From contig NZ_JBBAKG010000019.1 of NCBI RefSeq assembly GCF_040403615.1, positions 1 to 64,000 of the forward strand: a DNA stretch of 64,000 bases, read 5' to 3'. Below the pieces are notes generated by a model that saw nothing but the letters and a program-made list of their open reading frames with translations, was not told the origin of the DNA and did no database searches. The stretch is from Haliscomenobacter sp040403615 (lineage in GTDB: Bacteria; Bacteroidota; Bacteroidia; Chitinophagales; Saprospiraceae). The translations under genes were made by a program, and so were the position numbers. Positions 8,360 to 17,149 of this stretch are shown in pieces (position 1 is the first letter of the stretch; the number at the start of each line of letters is the position of its first letter).

Positions 8360-9775
8360 TTAATGCCCCGCCTTCAACGCAACATCTCGGTCAAAATCCA
8401 ATCCCTGATGCTTCAGGATGGTTTGTACGCGAGCGCCGAAGAAGAAAAGATAAGCAAAACATGCCAATGGCACGATATAAGACAGTTTGATGCCAATCGA
8501 AGGAACATCTGATAAGCTGCCTTGAATAACCGGGATTACCGCTCCGCCAAGGATCATCATAATCAGGTAGGCAGAACCCTGGTTGGTGTATTTGCCCAAA
8601 CCAGCCGTAGCCAACGAGAAAATACAAGGCCACAATACTGAGCAGAAAAGGCCGCCACTGATAAAGGCAAACAACGCTATCTTTCCGGTAGTGAAGATGC
8701 CAATCAACATCGCCGCGCCGCCCAAAAGGGAGTACAGCAACATGGTGCGAATGGGCTTTTCCTGAGAGGCAAAATAGGCCGCGATCATCACCAACACACA
8801 GAGTGCATAAGTAAACAATGGGGATACATCCGAACCACGCAATGCGTTTACAAACAGCACTACACCAAAGGCCAGGAAAGGCGTAACGATGGTCAGCAGA
8901 ATTTTGATGCCAGGTTTGAACTTGAAGTTGGCCAATGCAGCTGTCCAGCGACCCATCATCATACTGCCCCAAAACAAGGAGATGTATTCAGATATCTGAG
9001 AAGAATCCAGGTTTTGGGTGATTTTCAAGTACTCTCCCAGGTTGCTACCGATGGTTACTTCCGCACCTACGTAGCAAAAAATGGCAATCATGCCCAATAC
9101 CAATTGAGGATATTTCAGTACTCCTGTTCCAATCTCGACCTCTTCATCATTGGTAATGGTGGGCAACTTGGAAAAACGGAAAAACACTGCAAACAACAAG
9201 AAGATCACGCCGATGACCAAAAACGGAATTTTTACCGCTTCGATGCCGACACCTTTGGCTGCCGCTTCGCCTACTGATCCAAAAATCACATAGCTGATCA
9301 ACACCGGACCAATGGTGGTACCCAGGTTGTTGACAGCGCCACCCAGATTGATGCGTTGTGCGCCAGTAGCCGGATCACCCAGGGCAATCATAAAAGGTTG
9401 GGTAGAAGTTTGTTGCAATGAAAATCCCAAACCCACTACAAACAATCCTGCCAGCAGCAAAGGAAAGGATTGTAGAGAAGCCGCAGGTATAAACAGCAAC
9501 GTACCGATAGCAGAGATGATAAATCCATACATGATCCCCTGACGGTAACCAATGCGGTTGAGAATATCTCCTTTTAAGGCCGCAGAGACCAGAAAATAAA
9601 GGATAGAGCCTACAAAATAGGCTGCATAAAATGCAAAGTCTACCAATTGTGACTGCCATTGCAACAGGTTAAATGTTTCCTTAAACATCGGAATCAAAAT
9701 CCCATTGGAGGCAGCGATGAAACCCCAGAAAAACCAAACGGTCATCAGGGTGTATAACGCAGTACGGTTGTTCAT
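8360..9775 (-). CDS. Sugar MFS transporter, FucP (L-fucose:H+ symporter) family
   Basis: This 471-residue membrane protein has about 12 hydrophobic segments. It begins with the FucP-type N-terminus (FFWGFIAASNGILIPMFKE) and has NRIGYRQGIMYGF and GLGFSLQQTSTQPFMIALGDP in the first half. Members import fucose, glucose, galactose, N-acetylglucosamine or other monosaccharides with protons; the substrate cannot be read from sequence. The gene lies 7 bases after the Dabb gene, downstream of an aldo/keto reductase and a PhyH dioxygenase. It is thus the last gene of a small catabolic operon, whose partners suggest an uncommon sugar or derivative. Confidence 0.9.
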   Translation of the reverse strand: MNNRTALYTLMTVWFFWGFIAASNGILIPMFKETFNLLQWQSQLVDFAFYAAYFVGSILYFLVSAALKGDILNRIGYRQGIMYGFIISAIGTLLFIPAASLQSFPLLLAGLFVVGLGFSLQQTSTQPFMIALGDPATGAQRINLGGAVNNLGTTIGPVLISYVIFGSVGEAAAKGVGIEAVKIPFLVIGVIFLLFAVFFRFSKLPTITNDEEVEIGTGVLKYPQLVLGMIAIFCYVGAEVTIGSNLGEYLKITQNLDSSQISEYISLFWGSMMMGRWTAALANFKFKPGIKILLTIVTPFLAFGVVLFVNALRGSDVSPLFTYALCVLVMIAAYFASQEKPIRTMLLYSLLGGAAMLIGIFTTGKIALFAFISGGLFCSVLWPCIFSLATAGLGKYTNQGSAYLIMMILGGAVIPVIQGSLSDVPSIGIKLSYIVPLACFAYLFFFGARVQTILKHQGLDFDRDVALKAGH

Positions 9776-9782
9776 TGTGGTG

Positions 9783-10175
9783 TTATTTTTTTGACCAATA
9801 ATCCAATACCAAAACTTTGTCTAAGTGGGGCTTGAGTACTTCTACAAAAGCTTGGTGGGCAGGGTGTGGCAAGTAAACCTCCCGATCCTTCTCCGAAGCA
9901 AAACTTACAAAAAACAGGTGCGTAAAACCTTGATTGAGGTTTTCGGGACTGTTGTTGGTTCCCCACTCAAAGCTTTTGATTTCTTTAATCTGTTGGGGCA
10001 GCGCCCGAAAGGCATCCTCTACCTGTTTCACCTCAGCTGGACTACTGGAATCCTTGAATTTGAACAATACGGCGTGACGTAGGAGCATTTTTTTTCCCGA
10101 ATTAGGTGTTTGGGCCTGCACTGCAACAGTGAAGCCACAAAGTAACAAGGCGATCGTAAGAAGTGTAAGTTTCAT
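9783..10175 (-). CDS. Exported Dabb (stress-responsive A/B barrel) domain protein
   Basis: This 130-residue protein has a signal peptide (MKLTLLTIALLLCGFTVAVQAQ) followed by a single Dabb domain. The domain shows LLRHAVLFKFKD, a helix at AEVKQVEDAFRALP, SFEWGTNNSPE, FTHLFFVSFASEKDREVYLPHPAHQAF and the terminal strand VLVLDYW. Dabb domains dimerise through a ferredoxin-like beta sheet. Some are enzymes (olivetolic acid cyclase, hydroxynitrile lyase), but most are uncharacterised. An exported copy encoded 7 bases before a sugar permease may have a role in the extracytoplasmic half of that pathway; this is inference. I chose the start at 10175, not 10193, for the signal peptide. Confidence 0.85.
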   Translation of the reverse strand: MKLTLLTIALLLCGFTVAVQAQTPNSGKKMLLRHAVLFKFKDSSSPAEVKQVEDAFRALPQQIKEIKSFEWGTNNSPENLNQGFTHLFFVSFASEKDREVYLPHPAHQAFVEVLKPHLDKVLVLDYWSKK

Positions 10176-10244
10176 GCAATAAATTTTACTCAAAGCAACA
10201 ATTATTTGGTTGCTGTGCTAAAAAAAGGTGATTTGTATCGTCAT

Positions 10245-11090
10245 TTAAAGCATCGACATCGGACTGGGTATCACCCGATAGTCTTCGTTAAAGGTAGCCA
10301 TAAATGCCATATCTGCTTCCGAAATGACAAAATCAAAGACATTGAAATTTTCCTGTAAGCGTATTGGGTTGGCTGACTTGGGAATGGTAGAAACACCCAA
10401 TTGCAATGCCCAGCGCAGAATGATTTGTGCCGGAGACTTACCGTACTTTTGAGCCAATCCGATGAGTTTAGGGTCCTGAAATTTTTCTCCGCGTACCAGC
10501 GGGGTATAGGCTTGCAGTATGATTCCCTCAGTTTGGCAGCGTTGCAGCAAATCCTTTAAAAATAAATAAGGACTAAATTCAACCTGGTTGACTACGGGCA
10601 CAAAATTTGCATTGGGCAATAACTCATCCAAAAATGGAATCAGGTAATTGGCCACACCAATGGCGCGCACTTGCTTCTCAGCGTACAAGCGTTCCAGTGC
10701 TTTCCAGGTATCCTGGCGCTGGTTTTTGATGGGCCAATGTATCAGGTAAAGATCGATGTAATCACAGTTGAGCTTCTTTTGACTGACTTCAAAAGCCCGC
10801 AGCGTAGAATCGTAACCCTGATCGATGTCATTGACCTTGGTGGTTACAAAAAGCTCACTGCGTGGTATTCCAGCCTGTCGAATGGCATTGCCAACTTCAA
10901 CTTCATTGCCATACATCGCCGCAGTATCGATCAGGCGGTAGCCGATTTCGATGGCCTGGTGAATGGCCGTTTCGGCTTCCGCATTGTACATATCATAAAC
11001 GCCCAAGCCCAACAACGGCATGCGAATGCCGTTGTTGAGCCCAGCGTAAAAGTCACCATACGTTTGTGGGTGCATAATATCTATTGCCAT
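10245..11090 (-). CDS. Aldo/keto reductase
   Basis: This 281-residue NAD(P)H-dependent oxidoreductase carries the family signatures in order: YRLIDTAAMYGNEVEVGNAI (catalytic D and Y), FVTTKV (catalytic K), DLYLIHWP (catalytic H), then RAIGVANY, VNQVEFSPYL and the cofactor segment GVSTIPKSANPIRLQENF. The complete tetrad implies an active carbonyl reductase. The start MAIDIMHPQTYG at 11090 overlaps the end of the PhyH gene by 10 bases (ATGGCAATAG), so the two are translationally coupled. With a dioxygenase, Dabb protein and sugar permease in the same operon, reduction of a sugar-derived aldehyde or ketone is plausible. The substrate is unknown. Confidence 0.9.
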   Translation of the reverse strand: MAIDIMHPQTYGDFYAGLNNGIRMPLLGLGVYDMYNAEAETAIHQAIEIGYRLIDTAAMYGNEVEVGNAIRQAGIPRSELFVTTKVNDIDQGYDSTLRAFEVSQKKLNCDYIDLYLIHWPIKNQRQDTWKALERLYAEKQVRAIGVANYLIPFLDELLPNANFVPVVNQVEFSPYLFLKDLLQRCQTEGIILQAYTPLVRGEKFQDPKLIGLAQKYGKSPAQIILRWALQLGVSTIPKSANPIRLQENFNVFDFVISEADMAFMATFNEDYRVIPSPMSML

Positions 11091-12079
11091 TTTTCTAAGC
11101 CCAGCAATTTTTTTCCGAGTGGACTCAACTCGGCAGTAGAGTAACGGGTTTGTTCCCATTTGCGCGGATCTCCAGGGAATGCGTAGCCCTCAGGAGCAAC
11201 CCGGTCGCGCCATGAGGTGATGCGCCAATCCAGCAACGGCTGATCTCCTTCCTGAGCAGGCATCATGGAGATGTATTGGGCAATGCGCACTTTGTTTTGA
11301 CTCAGATTGGGACGAATGCCATGTGCGAGACTAGAGTTGAAAATCAACAAATCGCCTGCTTCCATTTTTACTTTCACCAATTCAAAACCCGTAATGTCCG
11401 GTTTGAAATGATCGCGGTCTTCGGGCTGGGTGAGCTTCCAGGTGTCGTAAGTGCGAAAGAGCTCAGGTACACACTGGAAGCCGCCCATGTTTTCGTCGGT
11501 CTGGTCTACCAATGCCAATACCCCCTGTACATTTTGCGGCTTGGTTTCAGGATCGTAATCCCAGTGGATAAAGCCTTTGAACGGATGATCCGGGCGAGAA
11601 GGAAAATTCAAATTGGCGCGGTCTATGGTCACCCAAAGTTTTTCGCTGCCCCAAATGTCTACAAATGCATTGTACAAACGCTCTGACTGGCGGTTTTCCC
11701 AGAGGTATTGGTGGTTGTAAATTTCCACCATTCCGCTATTGGTCAACTCTTTCATGCGCATTTCTGCGCGTGGCGGAGCATACCAGGTTTCAGGGTCTTG
11801 AGGGTCTTTTTCTTCAAACTCCCATAGCAGGGCAGCTGTTTTGGCACAGTTTTCTTTGGAGACCGCACCCTTGATTACGATGTAGCCATTGTGCGCCCAA
11901 AACTGCCAGTCTTCTTCAGAAAGTACCCGCAATGGCTGGCCATTGGAGCGGTCACTCAACTTGGCTTGGCTACTTTTGGCCGTAGAGGGGTTGCCAGGAA
12001 TATCATTGTGGTCGTGGTCAAACTTTGGTACCATCGTTGGAACCATAGCTGGTGTCATGGTGGGCGTTTCAGGTTGCAT
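11081..12079 (-). CDS. Phytanoyl-CoA dioxygenase (PhyH) family protein
   Basis: This 332-residue Fe(II)/2-oxoglutarate-dependent oxygenase has the metal triad visible as HWD in GFIHWDYDPETK and a distal histidine in SSLAHGIRPN. The following VRIAQYISMMP supplies the arginine expected to bind 2-oxoglutarate. Bacterial PhyH relatives hydroxylate many small molecules; phytanoyl-CoA itself is unlikely here. The first 50 residues (MTPAMVPTMVPKF, DHDHND) are low complexity and precede the domain, so a later start is possible. This is the first gene of the four-gene operon, with a -7-like CAAAACTA (minus strand TAGTTTTG) 44 bases upstream. Confidence 0.88.
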   Translation of the reverse strand: MQPETPTMTPAMVPTMVPKFDHDHNDIPGNPSTAKSSQAKLSDRSNGQPLRVLSEEDWQFWAHNGYIVIKGAVSKENCAKTAALLWEFEEKDPQDPETWYAPPRAEMRMKELTNSGMVEIYNHQYLWENRQSERLYNAFVDIWGSEKLWVTIDRANLNFPSRPDHPFKGFIHWDYDPETKPQNVQGVLALVDQTDENMGGFQCVPELFRTYDTWKLTQPEDRDHFKPDITGFELVKVKMEAGDLLIFNSSLAHGIRPNLSQNKVRIAQYISMMPAQEGDQPLLDWRITSWRDRVAPEGYAFPGDPRKWEQTRYSTAELSPLGKKLLGLEKWQ

Positions 12080-12122
12080 CGCTTTTGATTTAGAGGTGAA
12101 AAAGAATGAATCGGAACGGATA

Positions 12123-12130
12123 CAAAACTA
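12123..12130 (-). promoter_or_regulatory. Putative -7 element for the PhyH operon
   Basis: The minus strand reads TAGTTTTG, an exact TAnnTTTG match ending 43 bases before the PhyH start. The -33 position has only a weak CTGG-like match. The remainder of the 182-base gap (12080-12261) shows no gene. Confidence 0.38.
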
Positions 12131-12261
12131 AGACCGATTTTTTCTTCCAGCTACACCTCTATTTGCATTTTTTTGTTCTCCATTTGCACCAATGACCCCA
12201 AATATTGATGTTCAACAACAACAATGGACAAAATTACTGAATTTTGGAACTGGCGATTGAA

Positions 12262-12894
12262 TCAGAGGTCATGGTATTCATAAATGTGGTCCAATTTTGA
12301 ACCAGGAGCCAGATCTATAATGGGTTTGAGTATGCCGTTGTTCAAGCCATAAACCCATCCATGCAGGTGGGGTGCTTGACGATCTTTCCACGCTTTTTGG
12401 ACAATAGAGGTTTTGGCCAGGTTGTATACTTGCTCTTCTACGTTCAATTCTACCAATCGATTCACTTGCTCTTCCTCATTTTCAATGGCACTCAGTTCTT
12501 CTTCATGGATGCGGTAAACATCCTTGATGTTGCGAACCCACTTGTTGATGATGCCCAGATTGGTATGGCTGATGGCTGCTTTGACTCCGCCACACCCGTA
12601 ATGTCCGCACACAATGATGTGTTTTACCTTCAAGTGTACAACCGCGTATTCCAAAACACTCAGCAAATTGAGGTCGGTATGCACGACCATGTTTGCGATA
12701 TTGCGCTGAACAAAAATTTCACCGGGATCTGTCCCGGTAATTTCATTGGCAGGCACTCGGCTATCGCTGCATCCAATCCACAGAAAATCGGGAGTCTGGA
12801 TTTGCGCTAAATGTTTGAAATAATTCGGATCATCTTTGATCTTTTCACGTGCCCAAGCTTTGTTCTCCAACAACAGTTTTTCAAAAGCCTTCAT
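12262..12894 (-). CDS. Beta-class carbonic anhydrase
   Basis: This 210-residue cytoplasmic zinc enzyme interconverts CO2 and bicarbonate. The zinc ligands and the catalytic dyad are all present: C42, D44 and R46 in GCSDSRVPAN, and H98 and C101 in CGHYGCGGV. FVQRNIAN follows the first ligand, as in bacterial beta-CAs of the CynT/YadF type. The C-terminal half contains HGWVYGLNNG. The gene begins 2 bases after the stop of the SulP transporter, so the two are almost certainly co-transcribed and act on the same inorganic carbon pool. Nothing seems truncated. Confidence 0.95.
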   Translation of the reverse strand: MKAFEKLLLENKAWAREKIKDDPNYFKHLAQIQTPDFLWIGCSDSRVPANEITGTDPGEIFVQRNIANMVVHTDLNLLSVLEYAVVHLKVKHIIVCGHYGCGGVKAAISHTNLGIINKWVRNIKDVYRIHEEELSAIENEEEQVNRLVELNVEEQVYNLAKTSIVQKAWKDRQAPHLHGWVYGLNNGILKPIIDLAPGSKLDHIYEYHDL

Positions 12895-12896
12895 AG

Positions 12897-14462
12897 TTAT
12901 TGCATTACCCGGTTAACCGGATCGTTAAAAAATTCTTTGTTGTCTCCTGATTTACGTTTGATGTAGATGCGCACATTGCGCAATTCGGCATTGATGATAA
13001 AATCGTTGATCAAATCAACAATGTCTTGATCAATAAAATTTGACTTGGAAGCATCGATCAATACCGCCTGATTGTTTGGGATTTTTTCCAATGTGGTTTT
13101 AAGGTAGCCTTTGTTCAAAAAAGACACATCCTTGCCAAAACGGATCAAATACCGATGTTCATCTTTAATTATCAAGATTGAAGCGCGGAAGTTGCTGCGC
13201 AAAATGAAATACAATCCTACGGTGATGCCTACACAAATACCGATCAGCAAATCAGTAAATAAGATCGCTACCACTGTGATGATAAATGGCAAAAATTGAT
13301 TCAGTCCTTTCTCCCAATATGCTTTAAAAATGGAAATTTTGGCCAATTTATACCCTGTGAAAATCAAAATCCCGGCCAGTGCGGCTTTGGGGATAAGGTT
13401 GAGGATACCGGGAATGAACAACACCGAAAGCAAGATTAGAAACCCATGCAAAATCGTAGAGAACTTACTCTTGGCCCCAGAACTTACGTTGGCACTGCTT
13501 CGCACAATAACCGAGGTGACTGGTAGCCCACCTAGCAAACCGGATATCAGGTTGCCTACTCCCTGGGCTTTCAATTCGCGGTTGGTTGGCGACAGGCGTT
13601 TTTCGGGATCCAGCTTATCGATGGCTTCTAAACTCAGCAAGGTCTCCAAACTGGCTACAATTGCCAAGGTAAGACCCGTAATCCATACTTGTTTATTCCA
13701 TATCCCGCTCCAATCCGGGCGATGGAGTTGTGAAAAAAAATCTACCGGATTTTTAGTGATGGGGAGGGTGACGACATGGTCTCCATTCAAAAACAAGCGG
13801 GAATCAATGCTTTGAAAATAGGCATTGATAAGCGATCCTACCAACACCACAATGAGTGGGCCAGGAATCAACTGAAAGATTCGATTTTGCTTGAAAAACT
13901 TCAATTCAAAAACTACCAGTATCAGTAAAGAGACAACCCCGATAATGATTGCAACCGGAGCAAGATGATTTAATGCGGTGAAAATCTCAGAAAAGGTGTT
14001 GCCACCATCAATCTGGAAAAAAGACTCGTCTCCTTCAGGGTCGGTATCAAAGCCCACAAGGTGAGGCAATTGTTTGAGGATCAAAATCAAACCAATGGCA
14101 GCCAGCATCCCTTTGATTACCGCATTGGGTATAAAGTCTCCGATTAGTCCAGCTTTGAGGTAGCCCAATATGATCTGGAGAATACCTGCGATAATGACAC
14201 TGAGGAGAAAGATTTCAAAAGTCGGAAGCTCTGTCAGTGCGCTGGCTACAATGGCGGTCAAGCCAGCTGCAGGGCCACTTACGCTCAATTGCGAGCCACT
14301 GAGGAAGCCTATCACAATACCCCCAACTATTCCGGACACAATACCGCTGATCAACGGTGCTCCTGAGGCGAGTGCTACTCCAAGGCACAAGGGAAGAGCT
14401 ACTAAAAAAACGACGATAGATGCAGATATATCGCTTCCTGCATTGGAGAGAATCCGGTTCAT
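12897..14462 (-). CDS. SulP family anion transporter with C-terminal STAS domain, probable bicarbonate transporter
   Basis: This 521-residue integral membrane protein has the SulP core (LPLCLGVALASGAP, GFLSGSQLSVSGPAAGLTAIV, NLISGLLGGLPVTSVIVRSSAN). A shortened cytoplasmic STAS domain follows (about 440-521, with AVLIDASKSNFIDQDIVDLI). SulP members carry sulfate, chloride, bicarbonate or carboxylates. Pairing with beta-carbonic anhydrase 2 bases downstream points to bicarbonate, as in BicA-like systems; this is inferred from context. In Bacteroidota heterotrophs such pairs may support anaplerotic carboxylation or pH control. The 165-base upstream gap is AT-rich and shows no gene. Confidence 0.9.
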   Translation of the reverse strand: MNRILSNAGSDISASIVVFLVALPLCLGVALASGAPLISGIVSGIVGGIVIGFLSGSQLSVSGPAAGLTAIVASALTELPTFEIFLLSVIIAGILQIILGYLKAGLIGDFIPNAVIKGMLAAIGLILILKQLPHLVGFDTDPEGDESFFQIDGGNTFSEIFTALNHLAPVAIIIGVVSLLILVVFELKFFKQNRIFQLIPGPLIVVLVGSLINAYFQSIDSRLFLNGDHVVTLPITKNPVDFFSQLHRPDWSGIWNKQVWITGLTLAIVASLETLLSLEAIDKLDPEKRLSPTNRELKAQGVGNLISGLLGGLPVTSVIVRSSANVSSGAKSKFSTILHGFLILLSVLFIPGILNLIPKAALAGILIFTGYKLAKISIFKAYWEKGLNQFLPFIITVVAILFTDLLIGICVGITVGLYFILRSNFRASILIIKDEHRYLIRFGKDVSFLNKGYLKTTLEKIPNNQAVLIDASKSNFIDQDIVDLINDFIINAELRNVRIYIKRKSGDNKEFFNDPVNRVMQ

Positions 14463-14627
14463 TCATTCATACTTTTATACTTGCGCCAAGATGAAGCAAG
14501 CACTTATTTGGGTGTAAAATCAAACCATTTCAGAATTGGTAAATATCCTGGAAAGAAATTTGATTCACAAAATTATTGACAAGTTTCGCTATTTTTTCTC
14601 AATAGTATAACTATTTTTTTTAAAAAA

Positions 14628-15782
14628 TTAATTCACCATCTTACTGTTTCTAAAGACCAGAAAACAAAACAGTGCCTGAACCACTGCTGCAATAAGCAAA
14701 CCCACCGAAAAAATCCCAATTCCCCAGGATTTGGCCAAGTAGCCCATTGCGAAATTCGTCAACAAATTGCCAACCAAAGAAATGACCAAAATGATTCCGA
14801 TGGCGGTGCCGCTGTTTTTGCTGTACAAAGAACTGCTCATTCCAAACATGACTGGAAACCCCAACGCCAACCCAAAGCCGATCAGCACCAACCCAAAGAT
14901 GACCCAATTCAATCCAGGCATCCAACCCAGTACAATCGCCCCTACTATCAAAAATCCCATCCCAAAGCCAAGCATCCGCGAGGCAGGTATTTTGCTGAAC
15001 ACACTTCCGGTCAGCAAACGCATCACACTCATGCCCGCCACATAGGTAGAAAGCGCAAACAGTGTCCAACGGCCATTGACCTGCAAGGTATCGAGCAAAA
15101 AAGTAGTTGTCCAATTGTTGATCAAAGCCTCACATGCACTTTGCCAAAAAAGAAAAAAGCCAATCATCAACAGCAAAGGATCTTTGAGCATTTGACCCAA
15201 TTGGGCCATTGAAATGCCCTCGTTGTGTTTGGCTGCCGGGAATTGTAGCCCAAAGTAGGCCAGGGAAAGCAAAAAAGTAAGCCCTCCGATTGCGGTAACA
15301 ATGCTTTCAAATGCCACCAAATCGCGCAGCAATCCCAGTACAAAGGGCATCGTCAGGGCGCCCAATCCAAAAAATACACTGAACAGGGCTAGGCTAGCTC
15401 CTTTGTTTTCTGTGCTGATGTCGGCTACCAGGGCACTGGTTGCGCCATTGATCGCTCCGCCGCCAATGCCGATCAGCAAAATGCAGATTTGAATCAACCA
15501 AATGGAATTGGCCAATCCAATACCCGCAAAACCCAAGGCCAGGAGGATACTACAAATGGCCAACAGCAACTTGTAACCAAAGCGATCGGTAATAGGCCCA
15601 AAACCCAATGAACCGCATAAAATACCCACAGGAAAGAGTGAAAATAACCCTCCAATTTGGAGTTCGTCCAGGTTGAATTTGGACCTTAAATCGGGGGCAA
15701 TGGAGCCTAAAGTGATGGCACCCACTCCAAAAAGGAAAAGCCCTGCGCAGGCAGAAGCAAAGACCAACTTGCGATTGTACAT
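14628..15782 (-). CDS. MFS transporter
   Basis: This 384-residue permease has about 12 membrane segments. MFS signature elements include GPITDRFGYKLLL (the A-motif region between segments 2 and 3) and a glycine-rich LLIGIGGGAINGATSALVAD. The N-terminal half is fairly FucP- or NarK-like, but the substrate cannot be deduced. Its ATG shares a base with the stop of the deiminase gene (TAATG, 15780-15784), showing tight coupling to that gene. As the last gene of the amine oxidase-SusC-SusD-deiminase operon, it probably moves the substrate or a product across the inner membrane (inference). Confidence 0.87.
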   Translation of the reverse strand: MYNRKLVFASACAGLFLFGVGAITLGSIAPDLRSKFNLDELQIGGLFSLFPVGILCGSLGFGPITDRFGYKLLLAICSILLALGFAGIGLANSIWLIQICILLIGIGGGAINGATSALVADISTENKGASLALFSVFFGLGALTMPFVLGLLRDLVAFESIVTAIGGLTFLLSLAYFGLQFPAAKHNEGISMAQLGQMLKDPLLLMIGFFLFWQSACEALINNWTTTFLLDTLQVNGRWTLFALSTYVAGMSVMRLLTGSVFSKIPASRMLGFGMGFLIVGAIVLGWMPGLNWVIFGLVLIGFGLALGFPVMFGMSSSLYSKNSGTAIGIILVISLVGNLLTNFAMGYLAKSWGIGIFSVGLLIAAVVQALFCFLVFRNSKMVN

Positions 15783-17059
15783 TATTGCTTTGATTTCGGT
15801 TCGTTAATGGTGATGCAATGAATGCCCCCACCGCCGAAATTTACAGCCAAGGCGTCAATTGGTATAATTTTTTTCTGAGGAAAAACGGAGCGGAGAATAG
15901 CCTGAGCCTGTGCATCCCGCCTTTTTACCTCCGGATCACCCCCTTTTTTGTAATAACTGGGCATTAATACACAGTCATTGGCAATCAAAAAATTGAGGTA
16001 ACTGGCCGCAGCAATGCCCAAAACCGGCTTGCCAACCGGAAATTTTGACCCATCTTCGTAGTTGAGGGTACTGATGAGGTCGTAGGTTCCATCTCCCGGG
16101 CGCAGAGTATCTACGATCAACTTGGGCAAAGGCATCGGAATGATGCAAAAAGGTTGTCCATCCTGATCACGGGCACGGCGCAAAATGCGCAGGTTCTCGC
16201 TCATCCGGCGGTGGTTTTCGCGCCCGATGGGCTCTGCCAGATCCATGGAATCGACCTGAGCCAACAAGATGGTATGGGCATCTACAAAGCGCGCCATCTC
16301 GTCGACGTGGCCATTGGTGGTGAGCAGATTGTACAATTTTTCACCATGAGCGCCTTCGAGTGTACCGCGATGGGTGTGGTCGTCTTCATGCAAGCCCTCT
16401 TTGAGCCAAATTACCTTTTTGATGCCCAGTACCCGCTGGTATTCTTTTTCGATTTGAGCCAAACTCAGCTTGGGATTGCGTCCTCGTTCCACCGTTTCGG
16501 TGAGCATCAACACTCCCTTCCCGTTTACTTCATGGTTGCCTCCTTCAGTGACCAAGGGGGTTGAAATGATGGGCAGTTTCATCAATTTTGCCACTCTTTC
16601 GTCCAGGGTTTCGTCCATCTTTACCACTGCATCTTGCAGGCTGCCCGTGCCCCAGGCATTGAAATTAAAATCGGCCATAGCGAGTTGTCCAGCCTGGTTC
16701 AGCACAAAAGAAGGCCCCATGTCCCTTGCCCAAAATTCCTGATAAGGCAATTTGAAAATGCTGACTTGCTGTTTTTCCAATAAATCGGGTCGGATTTTCT
16801 GCCGGGCATATTGATACACCGAATCATTGGCCACTATCAACTTGACTTTCACGTGCGGCACCAGGGCATTGATGATGTCAAGCGTAGCCTGCTCATTGGG
16901 CAGGTCGGCCCGGTGGTTGTAGTTGGACCACAATAGCCAGATGGCTTCACTGGGTTCAAACTCTGCGGCTTGATGGTAGTGCGAAACCTGCTCAGATGGC
17001 TTGGCCTGCTGGCAAGCCTCAAAGGCGAAGAGTGCAATAAGAAAGATGAACTTTTGCAT
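15782..17059 (-). CDS. Exported agmatine deiminase / peptidylarginine deiminase (PAD_porph) family protein
   Basis: This 425-residue guanidino-modifying enzyme has the complete active site: D113 in FWARDMGPSF, H251 and D253 in NGHVDEMARF, and nucleophile C415 in GGGGIHCIT. A GGNHEVNG segment lies in between. The family converts agmatine to N-carbamoylputrescine, or peptidyl-arginine to citrulline, releasing ammonia. Unlike cytoplasmic AguA, this protein starts with a signal sequence that could be lipidated at C16 (FEACQQ; weak lipobox), which places it in the periplasm. It follows SusD by 90 bases and overlaps the MFS gene. Whether the substrate is agmatine, free arginine or a C-terminal peptidyl arginine is open. 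Confidence 0.88.
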   Translation of the reverse strand: MQKFIFLIALFAFEACQQAKPSEQVSHYHQAAEFEPSEAIWLLWSNYNHRADLPNEQATLDIINALVPHVKVKLIVANDSVYQYARQKIRPDLLEKQQVSIFKLPYQEFWARDMGPSFVLNQAGQLAMADFNFNAWGTGSLQDAVVKMDETLDERVAKLMKLPIISTPLVTEGGNHEVNGKGVLMLTETVERGRNPKLSLAQIEKEYQRVLGIKKVIWLKEGLHEDDHTHRGTLEGAHGEKLYNLLTTNGHVDEMARFVDAHTILLAQVDSMDLAEPIGRENHRRMSENLRILRRARDQDGQPFCIIPMPLPKLIVDTLRPGDGTYDLISTLNYEDGSKFPVGKPVLGIAAASYLNFLIANDCVLMPSYYKKGGDPEVKRRDAQAQAILRSVFPQKKIIPIDALAVNFGGGGIHCITINEPKSKQ

Positions 17060-17149
17060 GGCGAATTTTGCGAAAAATACATTATTGTGAGGATAAGTTG
17101 TTAGATGCGAATGACGAACAGTTTGCCCATCAATCGCATCATTGGGTAC

